11,442 nucleotides of DNA from an uncultured Bacteroidota bacterium. Lineage in GTDB: Bacteria; Bacteroidota; Bacteroidia; UBA7662. Shown here piece by piece: positions 5,768-11,442 of the stretch (within the stretch, counting starts at the first letter, position 1; every line of letters begins with the position of its first letter). The translations under genes were made by a program, and so were the position numbers. The notes under the pieces are model-generated. The model was not told the origin of the DNA. It did not search any database and worked only from the letters and a program-made list of their open reading frames with translations. Location: assembly GCA_903856555.1 (NCBI GenBank), contig CAIOCC010000070.1:1-11442 (forward strand). The letters run 5' to 3'.

Positions 5768-8317
5768 GTTTTCAGCGGCCAGTGTTCGTATTCGAGCCGA
5801 AGGGTGAAGCTTCAGTTTTTCATAAAAAGCCAACCCCCTTTCTTTTTGGTTTAGTCGCAGGATCGCCCGGTTGTAATCTTTAAGCCACGTTGGGTATTGC
5901 CTCAACGAACGGGAATCACGTAACTGCATAAGACTTTTTTCGAGGTATTGAAGGGTTTTTTCTTGACCGTAATCGGCATAAAACCCAAACAGCGCACCCA
6001 CCATACTGCTTTCGTTTTGAAGCCCTTGTGCAATTTCTTCTGCTTGATTGGGATTGGTTTTGGCGATGGGGCGCAGGGCCGCCGCCGTTACCAAAAGGGA
6101 GGAATCGGTGGCTATTTTTTGTTCCAACCAACCAAGCGGTAGCGCTTTCCCTGAATCGGCGGTTTCAATTAATTTGAGCAAAGCTTTTTGACGTACCTGG
6201 GAACGGATGTCTTTTTCGGCCGTGCGTACGAGCAACCCATAGAGCAATACGTCTTGTTTTAGCAAAGAGGCCGGAATAGCATCGGCAGCCAGACCCCGGA
6301 TGACCGGCGAGGGATCGCGAAAGGCTCTTGCCACCAGGTCTTGGTAGGTAACGGCTTCGGTCGTGCGATTGGGGTCGGTCCAGGCCCCCCAAAAGCGTTG
6401 TGGGTTCTGCACAAGGGCTTCGAGGGCTCTTTTGCGGTCGTAATAGAAGGGCGAACCCTTAAACTGTTGGACAAATTCATCAAAGGTGCGGCCATCGTTG
6501 TATTCGCACAACAAAATCCGCCCTAGGTTATGCCCCGTCCAAACAGGTCGAGGAAAATCGAAACGGAACTCTTGAACTTCTCGATCAAGGACCACGGTAC
6601 GGGCCGTTGATGAATCAAAGAAATAAAATTCCAATTGAACGGGCAGGCGAAAAGTCCGTCCCGGCAAGGCGCTGTGTTTTTGGCGAAATTCAAAAACACA
6701 TTGTTTATTCAGACTATCGTATCGGTAGTTCATGTCCACAATCGGGTGGCCTTTGGACAAAAACCACTGGTTAAAAAAGATTTGCAAATCCCTTCCGGTA
6801 ACCTCCTCGCAAATCAAACGAAAATCATGAATTTCGGCTGATTTATAGGAAAAACGGGTTAGATAAAGGCGGATTGATTCAAAGAAGGCGCGGTCCCCAA
6901 TCTCGTTTCGTAACATATGAAGAATACGTCCCCCCTTGGCGTAGCTGTGCCGGTCAAACATGTCTTCGTTGTTCTCGTAGTAATAGCGAATGAGGTCCAC
7001 CTGTTTGCGTTTGGATTCGGCCAAGTAATCCCGCAGGTTGCCCTCCAGGGCCGCATCGGCTTCTTCGGGACCGTAAGCGTGTTCGTACCAAAGTGGGGTG
7101 CCGTAGGTAGCAAAAGACTCGTTGAGGCTGAGGTTGCTCCAGCTTTCACAGGTAACCAGGTCTCCAAACCAATGGTGAAACATTTCATGCGCCACGGTTC
7201 CTTCGGCCGATCCGTCCACCAATTCTCTTTCGGAGCGCTGGGCCCATTGCCCAAAGACCACGGCTCCGGTGTTTTCCATCGCCCCCGACACGAAATCCCT
7301 TACCGCGATTTGGTGATACGAAGACCAAGGATAATCCACCCCTAATTTTTGGGAATAATAGGTGAGCATATCCTTGGTGCGGTGGAAAATGCGCTCGGCT
7401 TGCGGGGCGTAGCGGGGTTCGACGTAGTAGTGAACCGGAATCGAGCGCCAACGGTCTTTGACCACCGCAAAGCGCCCGGCCGCAATCATGGCCAGGTAAG
7501 GTGCATGCGGTAAGCGATGTTCCCATACATCGGTCCTTGTTCCATCGGCGTTGAGGCGGGAAGACGTCATCAGGCCGTTCGACAAAGTGACCATGGACGT
7601 ATCCACGGTCAAAGAAATGTGTTGCGTGGTTTTTTGGTTGGGCGCATCGATGGTGGGGAACCAGCAAGAATTGTGGTCGGTTTCTCCTTGGGTCCAAACC
7701 TGCCAAGGCTTGTCGGGGTAGATCGAGTCAGGGCGGATGAAATAAAGACCTTTTTCGCCTTGGATTGCGGCGGAGCCTGGGCCGGCTTTCAACGAATCCG
7801 GGGATGCCGTGTATTCCATATGGATTTCAAAACGGGTCCCTGGTTCGAGGCGACGGGGAAGATTGAGAGTGACCACTTGGCGATCGTAGGTATAGAGGGG
7901 CTGGAGAGTCCGGGTAGAATCCGCATCCAGGGTACGGAACGAAAGACGTTGGATTTCAAAACCTTGGGCGTCCAGTTTCACTTGTTGAACCGGGTAAAAG
8001 CCCACCGCAGCTTCGATCCAGGCCTTGCCGCGCAACTGAGCACTCTCAAAGAGGGGGCGCAGCTCGAGTCGCGTATGGATCAGGCGCACATCCAGTGGCT
8101 TCGAGGCCCGGTACAGGGTGGTCCAAGCCGCATCAGCCGTGGTGTCTTTGGCTGGTTGGAGCCCTGCATTTCCGGTTTCAGAGCGGGCAGGCCCCGATGT
8201 TCGGTCTCCCGCAGGCGACCGCAGGCCCTGGCTAAGTGGCCGGCATGCACCCCAAACGAGGGTTAGGAGGAGCAAAAAGAGAAAGGATGGCAAAGGCAAG
8301 GTCCGGTGGGTTCTCAT
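5750..8317 (-). CDS. M1 family zinc metallopeptidase (aminopeptidase), predicted lipoprotein
   Basis: An 855-residue protein read from ATG at 8317. An in-frame extension to 8497 runs over the divergent gene and would bury the signal peptide, so I reject it. The N-terminus is a lipoprotein signal (basic MRTHR, a Leu-rich core, VWGAC with Cys25), followed by a low-complexity linker (about 26-57). The M1 N-terminal beta domain runs to about 290. The catalytic domain has GAMEN (345-349), HEMFH (377-381), the third zinc ligand Glu400 in NLSLNE, and the likely catalytic Tyr459 in YAKGG. From about 590 to the end the sequence is helical and HEAT-like. It should trim N-terminal residues from peptides outside the inner membrane; substrate preference cannot be read. 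A candidate promoter lies upstream at 8341-8374. It converges on the SprT-like gene with 18 bp overlap and no terminator seen. Confidence 0.93.
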   Translation of the reverse strand: MRTHRTLPLPSFLFLLLLTLVWGACRPLSQGLRSPAGDRTSGPARSETGNAGLQPAKDTTADAAWTTLYRASKPLDVRLIHTRLELRPLFESAQLRGKAWIEAAVGFYPVQQVKLDAQGFEIQRLSFRTLDADSTRTLQPLYTYDRQVVTLNLPRRLEPGTRFEIHMEYTASPDSLKAGPGSAAIQGEKGLYFIRPDSIYPDKPWQVWTQGETDHNSCWFPTIDAPNQKTTQHISLTVDTSMVTLSNGLMTSSRLNADGTRTDVWEHRLPHAPYLAMIAAGRFAVVKDRWRSIPVHYYVEPRYAPQAERIFHRTKDMLTYYSQKLGVDYPWSSYHQIAVRDFVSGAMENTGAVVFGQWAQRSERELVDGSAEGTVAHEMFHHWFGDLVTCESWSNLSLNESFATYGTPLWYEHAYGPEEADAALEGNLRDYLAESKRKQVDLIRYYYENNEDMFDRHSYAKGGRILHMLRNEIGDRAFFESIRLYLTRFSYKSAEIHDFRLICEEVTGRDLQIFFNQWFLSKGHPIVDMNYRYDSLNKQCVFEFRQKHSALPGRTFRLPVQLEFYFFDSSTARTVVLDREVQEFRFDFPRPVWTGHNLGRILLCEYNDGRTFDEFVQQFKGSPFYYDRKRALEALVQNPQRFWGAWTDPNRTTEAVTYQDLVARAFRDPSPVIRGLAADAIPASLLKQDVLLYGLLVRTAEKDIRSQVRQKALLKLIETADSGKALPLGWLEQKIATDSSLLVTAAALRPIAKTNPNQAEEIAQGLQNESSMVGALFGFYADYGQEKTLQYLEKSLMQLRDSRSLRQYPTWLKDYNRAILRLNQKERGLAFYEKLKLHPSARIRTLAAENLSGLR
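8165..8249. repeat. GC-rich dyad element, possibly a dispersed repeat, within the peptidase linker
   Basis: About 85 bp with nested symmetry: near-matching inverted ends (TGCATTTCCGG at 8165-8175 against CCGGCATGCA at 8240-8249), an octamer GCAGGCCC present twice in direct orientation (8187-8194 and 8221-8228), and an imperfect palindrome at 8202-8221 (16 of 20 positions symmetric). Both strands therefore encode RSPAGDR. It falls on codons about 23-51 of the M1 peptidase, just at and after the lipidated Cys. Whether other copies exist in the genome cannot be seen here. Confidence 0.35.
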
Positions 8318-8332
8318 GGTCGCGTTGGAGTT

Positions 8333-8340
8333 TAATTTCG
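8333..8340 (+). promoter_or_regulatory. Candidate -7 element for the biotin carrier gene
   Basis: TAATTTCG differs from the Bacteroidota -7 consensus TAnnTTTG at one base and ends 7 bp before ATG 8348, so the transcript would be nearly leaderless. The -33 position is weak: only a TTC (8311-8313) lies 19 bp upstream. It abuts the opposite-strand element at 8341-8348. Confidence 0.4.
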
Positions 8341-8374
8341 CAAACTTATGCACCACGACAAGTTCTCCAACAAA
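8341..8374 (-). promoter_or_regulatory. Candidate Bacteroidota-type promoter for the M1 peptidase gene
   Basis: Read on the minus strand, TAAGTTTG (8348 to 8341) is a perfect TAnnTTTG match. A TTG at 8370-8368 lies 19 nt upstream of it, with a TTTG directly beyond that. Transcription would start near 8335, giving a short leader before the ATG at 8317. The -33 part lies inside the first codons of the divergent biotin carrier gene. Confidence 0.6.
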
Positions 8375-8869
8375 GCCTTGATTCTTTGGGGTGATCAACC
8401 GGTTGAGGTTGCATCGGATGCCTTGGGCCAGGACTTTCGGGTGGAAACCAGGTTGTACGCCCCCGATATTTTGGAAAGAGCCCCCGGGCGCTTTCATGTA
8501 TTGGTCAATGGACGCTCCCTACGCTTGCGCTTGATCAACCGAGATTCGGATGGATTGGTCATGGAATGCAACGGGCGTCGTTACAAAGTGGGCATCAAGA
8601 CCACGCTGGAGCAATTGCTTGACAAAATGGGGGTTGCCACCGTTAACAACCGGGGTCCCGCCAAGGTGCAGGCCCCCATGCCCGGTTTGGTCCTCCGCGT
8701 TTTGACCCAGGTTGGAGCCGTCGTGGCCCCTGGGGATCCTTTAATTGTTTTGGAATCCATGAAAATGGAAAACACCCTCCGAGCCAACGGGGCCGGTACG
8801 GTGGTCGAAATCCCAGTCCAGGCCGGTCAGGCCGTCGAAAAAGGCCAACTTTTGGTTAAATTCGGTTAA
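8348..8869 (+). CDS. Biotin carboxyl carrier protein (acyl-CoA or acetyl-CoA carboxylase subunit)
   Basis: A 173-residue protein. The C-terminal biotinyl domain (about 104-173) starts with VQAPMPGLV, has the ESMKMEN motif with the biotin-accepting Lys139, and ends with the VEKGQLLVKFG hairpin. The MKM core fits biotin rather than lipoate. The first 100 residues contain a beta-rich domain (FHVLVNGRSLRLRL, VMECNGRRYKVGI) like that of stand-alone carrier subunits in Bacteroidota. It would carry carboxyl groups between a biotin carboxylase and a carboxyltransferase; neither partner gene is in this window, so the acyl-CoA substrate (acetyl-, propionyl- or other) cannot be told. Start ATG 8348 has no Shine-Dalgarno sequence but a -7-like element just upstream. 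It diverges from the M1 peptidase gene. Confidence 0.88.
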   Translation: MHHDKFSNKALILWGDQPVEVASDALGQDFRVETRLYAPDILERAPGRFHVLVNGRSLRLRLINRDSDGLVMECNGRRYKVGIKTTLEQLLDKMGVATVNNRGPAKVQAPMPGLVLRVLTQVGAVVAPGDPLIVLESMKMENTLRANGAGTVVEIPVQAGQAVEKGQLLVKFG

Positions 8870-8884
8870 AAACCCGTATCTTTG
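8851..8884 (+). promoter_or_regulatory. Candidate promoter for rimP-nusA-infB
   Basis: TATCTTTG at 8877-8884 is a perfect TAnnTTTG match, with TTTG at 8851-8854, 22 nt upstream. This fits the Bacteroidota vegetative promoter consensus at the long end of its spacing. Transcription would begin near 8890. The -33 box lies inside the end of the biotin carrier gene, and the start site lies directly before the hairpin at 8903. Confidence 0.65.
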
Positions 8885-8902
8885 CGCTTGCAATGAAAAC
8901 GG

Positions 8903-8931
8903 AGGGGGCGAAGGCCCCCTTTTTTGTTTTT
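8903..8931 (+). terminator. Intrinsic terminator or attenuator ahead of rimP
   Basis: GGGGGC (8904-8909) pairs with GCCCCC (8914-8919) around a GAAG loop, extended by an A-T pair and two G-T wobbles. It is followed by T6 (8920-8925), a G and five more T. This is a textbook Rho-independent terminator. It could end the biotin carrier transcript, but it lies downstream of the candidate promoter at 8851-8884, so it would also act as an attenuator in the rimP-nusA-infB leader. Confidence 0.8.
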
Positions 8932-8952
8932 GAGCAAACCAGCCCTCGGGCC

Positions 8953-9441
8953 ATGAAACCCCTCGAAACACCCACCTATACCGGCGAAAAAACCCGCCCG
9001 GAGCTCCTTGCCGACCTCAAAGCGTCGATTCAAGCGCTTTTGGATGGCTATTTCGTTGAGCAGGATTGGTTTGTGGTCGAAAGTCGCTGGTCCGGCGATG
9101 CCCGCAAGCTCACCGTGAACTTGGATGGTGACCAAGGCGTTACCATCGAGGTTTGTACCGGTCTTAACAGGGCTATTGGGGCCTTGTTGGACGAACACCC
9201 CTGGGATTCCCCGGTCCTTTTGGAAGTGGGATCGCCCGGCGCGGATACCCCTTTCAGCATGCCCCGCCAATACCCTCAGCACATAGGCCGCCGATTGCAG
9301 GTGACCACCTTGCTCGGCGAAACCCACGAAGGCACCCTCCTCGAAGCCGACGCAAACGGTTTTGGATTAGAAACCAAAGCAGGGCCCGAACGATTTTCCT
9401 ATGAACAGGTTCGGCAATCCCGAGTCCTCCTTCCTTTTTGA
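8953..9441 (+). CDS. rimP: Ribosome maturation factor RimP
   Basis: A 162-residue protein, close to the family's usual 150-155. The N-terminal alpha/beta domain includes LLDGYFVEQDWFVVESRW, DGDQGVTIEVCTGLNRAIG and the signature LEVGSPGAD (90-98) followed by PRQYPQHIGRRLQV. The C-terminal SH3-like domain has GETHEGTLLEADANGFGLE. RimP helps mature the 30S subunit. I chose ATG 8953 because the in-frame ATG at 8893 would translate the terminator hairpin into 20 extra residues with no RimP character; the earlier start cannot be excluded. nusA begins 37 bp downstream and infB follows, the order conserved in most bacteria, so these are probably one operon. Confidence 0.9.
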   Translation: MKPLETPTYTGEKTRPELLADLKASIQALLDGYFVEQDWFVVESRWSGDARKLTVNLDGDQGVTIEVCTGLNRAIGALLDEHPWDSPVLLEVGSPGADTPFSMPRQYPQHIGRRLQVTTLLGETHEGTLLEADANGFGLETKAGPERFSYEQVRQSRVLLPF

Positions 9442-9478
9442 AATTTTAAACCCATCTCCCCGTTCAATATCTATTGTT

Positions 9479-10747
9479 ATGCCTGTTAAAACCAAAACCC
9501 AGCCGTTAAACCAAAACCAGGTTTTGATCAGCTCCTTCTCGGAGTTCAAGGAATTCAAAAACATTGATCGCGCAACCATGATGCGCATCATGGAAGATGT
9601 TTTCCGCAGCATGGTCAAGCGCAAATTTGGAACCGACGAAAATTTTGACATCATTCTAAACACCGAAAAGGGTGACCTTGAAGTCTGGAGAAACCGTGAA
9701 ATTGTAGAAGACGACTCCGAAGATGTTGGTCAACCCGACAAAATCTCCCTTACGGAAGCCCAGACCATCGAACCCGATTTTGAAGTAGGCGAAGAGGTTT
9801 CGGATGAAATCAAATTGGATGATTTTGGCCGTCGCGCGGTTTTGGCGGCTCGTCAAACCTTGGTTCAAAGGGTTTTGGAGCTCGAAAAAGACAATATCTA
9901 CAAAAAATACAAAGACCGCGTCGGAGATATTATCACCGGTGAAGTATACCAGATTTGGAAAAAAGAAATTCTGGTATTGGACGACGAAGGAAACGAATTG
10001 ATTCTTCCCAAGAACGAGCAAATTCCTGCAGATTTTTACAAAAAAGGGGATACCCTCAAAGCGGTCATCCTTCGCGTTGAAATGCAAAACATAACACCGC
10101 GTATTGTGATTTCGCGAACCGACCCGGCCTTTTTGGCCAGGCTTATGGAGATGGAAGTCCCCGAAATTTTTGATGGCTTGATCACCATTCGCAGCATTGT
10201 GCGCGAGCCCGGTGAAAGAGCTAAAGTAGCGGTCGAAAGCTACGACGACCGCATTGACCCGGTGGGAGCCTGTGTTGGGATGAAGGGATCGCGTATTCAT
10301 GGCATTGTCCGTGAATTGCGCAACGAAAGCATCGACGTAATCAACTTTACCAACAACCTTGAGCTCTTTATCCAAAGGGCCCTAAGCCCGGCCCGGGTTG
10401 TCAGCCTGGAGATCAACAAGGACACCAACAAAGTCAATGTTTTCCTAAAACCCGACCAGGTTTCATTGGCCATCGGAAAGGGCGGGCACAACATCCGCCT
10501 GGCCGCCAAACTGACAGGCTACGAAATCGATGTCTTCCGGGATGTCCAAGACGATGATTCCGACGTGGATCTCGATGAATTTGCAGATGAAATTGATGGC
10601 TGGGTTCTCGACGAACTCAAAGCCCTCGGTTGCGATACCGCCAAATCGGTTATCAAAATTGGTCTTGAAGAATTGGTTCGCCGCACGGAACTTGAAGAAG
10701 AAACCGCGGCACAGGTTCTGGCTATCTTGCGCTCTGAGTTTGAATAA
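9479..10747 (+). CDS. nusA: Transcription termination/antitermination factor NusA
   Basis: A 422-residue protein starting at ATG 9479; the open frame from 9401 overlaps rimP and its extra residues have no NusA character. The RNA-polymerase-binding N-terminal domain (about 15-140) contains FKNIDRATMMRIMEDVFRSM and LEVWRNREIV. Then come an S1 domain (about 147-212, GDIITGEVYQIWKKEILV), KH1 (GMKGSRIHGIVREL, about 267-280) and KH2 (AIGKGGHNIRLAAKLTGYEIDVF, 331-353). An acidic stretch (355-372) and a helical tail of about 50 residues end the protein; there are no E. coli-type acidic repeats, as is normal for this phylum. NusA binds RNA polymerase and nascent RNA and alters pausing and termination. 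That fits with a possible attenuator at the front of its own operon. Confidence 0.96.
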   Translation: MPVKTKTQPLNQNQVLISSFSEFKEFKNIDRATMMRIMEDVFRSMVKRKFGTDENFDIILNTEKGDLEVWRNREIVEDDSEDVGQPDKISLTEAQTIEPDFEVGEEVSDEIKLDDFGRRAVLAARQTLVQRVLELEKDNIYKKYKDRVGDIITGEVYQIWKKEILVLDDEGNELILPKNEQIPADFYKKGDTLKAVILRVEMQNITPRIVISRTDPAFLARLMEMEVPEIFDGLITIRSIVREPGERAKVAVESYDDRIDPVGACVGMKGSRIHGIVRELRNESIDVINFTNNLELFIQRALSPARVVSLEINKDTNKVNVFLKPDQVSLAIGKGGHNIRLAAKLTGYEIDVFRDVQDDDSDVDLDEFADEIDGWVLDELKALGCDTAKSVIKIGLEELVRRTELEEETAAQVLAILRSEFE

Positions 10748-10782
10748 ATAATACCCTTACCCCCTTAAAGCCCCAACAAAGA

Positions 10783-11442
10783 ATGTCCGAAGGCACCGTT
10801 CGCGTCAAAAAAGCGGCAACCGAGTTCAATATCAGTGTGCAGCACCTGGTGGAACATCTTGCCTCCAAGGGATTAAGCGTTGAATCCAACCCCAACGCCA
10901 AGATCTCGGAGGAAATGTACCAAATGCTCCTACGCGATTTTGGACAGGACAAGAAATTCAAGGAGCAGGCCTCGCAGATTCATATCGGCAAGTCGGGCAA
11001 GGAAGATGTTGTCCTGGACCAAAAAGCCGTTAGTCAATCCCCCAAAGCCAGGGCCGATCAAAAAGAGGTGTTGATCAAGGGCATGAGCCATGCGGTCGCT
11101 GCACCAGCTCCCAAAACAACCACCAAAGCCGAAGCCGCCAAAGCAACTTCCAAAGCAGATGCTCCTAAGGCAGAATCTCCCAAGGCAGCTCTTGCTACGG
11201 AACAGGTACATGACAGTGCCCCAACGCCCTCGTTGGAAGCGGCTCCTAGCGCACCTGTCGCAACTCCGACGGTCGTGGAAGGGAAGGCCGAGGTTGCTCC
11301 CGGCATTAAGGTGGTGGGCAAAATTGATTTGAGCGCCACCGATACCGGCAAAGGACCCAAGAAATCACGAAAAAAAGAAGAAACCCCGGTAACCGAAGCA
11401 CCCGCCAAGGGCGCGGCTATCGAAACACCCTCCTTGGAAACC
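10783..11442 (+). CDS. infB: Translation initiation factor IF-2, N-terminal part (3'-partial)
   Basis: Open from ATG 10783 to the window end; 220 residues are visible and no stop is reached. The start matches the IF-2 N-terminal helical domain: VRVKKAATEFNISVQHLVEHL, then SVESNPNAKISEEMYQMLLRDF. A long Ala/Lys/Pro/Glu-rich linker follows, with Lys-Ala pairs at about residues 115, 120, 124, 129 and 134, then a short ordered-looking IKVVGKIDLSAT. The GTPase domain lies beyond the window. IF-2 brings fMet-tRNA to the 30S subunit. The gene begins 35 bp after nusA with no visible promoter or terminator between, so it is probably in the same operon. Confidence 0.92.
   Translation, partial: MSEGTVRVKKAATEFNISVQHLVEHLASKGLSVESNPNAKISEEMYQMLLRDFGQDKKFKEQASQIHIGKSGKEDVVLDQKAVSQSPKARADQKEVLIKGMSHAVAAPAPKTTTKAEAAKATSKADAPKAESPKAALATEQVHDSAPTPSLEAAPSAPVATPTVVEGKAEVAPGIKVVGKIDLSATDTGKGPKKSRKKEETPVTEAPAKGAAIETPSLET

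Noticed and set aside
7517..8266. 249-codon open frame antisense to the M1 peptidase
   Set aside because: No recognisable domain, Gly/Arg-rich shadow composition, and the opposite strand encodes a clear M1 enzyme.
8318..8497. Upstream extension of the M1 peptidase frame
   Set aside because: It runs antisense over the biotin carrier gene, would hide the lipoprotein signal, and ATG 8317 is well supported.
9656..10375. 239-codon open frame antisense to nusA
   Set aside because: Phe/Val/Asn-rich shadow translation of a well-conserved nusA; no domain seen.
11125..11190. Lys-Ala repeats in infB as a possible recent tandem repeat
   Set aside because: Spacing is irregular (4-5 codons) and Ala/Lys-rich linkers are normal in IF-2.

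Overview
The window looks like ordinary chromosomal DNA from a member of the Bacteroidota. Three things point there. MurF and alanine racemase are fused in one polypeptide, an arrangement known from that phylum. Candidate promoters fit the Bacteroidota sigma consensus (TTG or TTTG, about 19-22 nt, then TAnnTTTG). The NusA and IF-2 sequences look like the Bacteroidota forms, NusA with a short C-terminus and no acidic repeats. Start codons mostly lack a clear Shine-Dalgarno sequence. Family and genus cannot be fixed from this stretch.

Layout, left to right. Bases 1-2526 (+) hold most of a bifunctional MurF/alanine racemase that makes and attaches D-Ala for peptidoglycan; its 5' end lies outside the window. 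It is followed on the same strand by a tiny predicted lipoprotein (2590-2811), feoA (2816-3091), feoB (3088-5100, overlapping feoA by ATGA) and an SprT-like zinc metalloprotease gene (5108-5767). Spacing is tight, so the lipoprotein, feoAB and the SprT-like gene may form one transcript. A large predicted M1-family metallopeptidase lipoprotein (8317 down to 5750, -) converges on the SprT-like gene; the two overlap by 18 bp with no terminator between them. A biotin carrier protein gene (8348-8869, +) diverges from the peptidase across a 30-bp gap. Last comes the conserved rimP-nusA-infB block (8953 to the window end, +), with infB cut by the window edge.

The gene content is housekeeping: cell wall synthesis, ferrous iron uptake, envelope proteolysis, acyl-CoA carboxylation, ribosome maturation, transcription and translation initiation. 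I do not see a defence system, mobile element, CRISPR array, tRNA or rRNA, and I do not claim a new system.

The points worth a second look are small and mostly regulatory. A promoter followed at once by a textbook intrinsic terminator lies just ahead of rimP-nusA-infB, suggesting attenuation of an operon that encodes the termination factor NusA. Two divergent -7 elements abut in a 16-bp imperfect dyad between the peptidase and biotin-carrier genes. FeoB carries a 27-bp in-frame repeat just after its G domain. A GC-rich, dyad-rich stretch, possibly a dispersed repeat, encodes the linker after the lipidated cysteine of the peptidase. No stretch longer than about 85 bases is without a gene.
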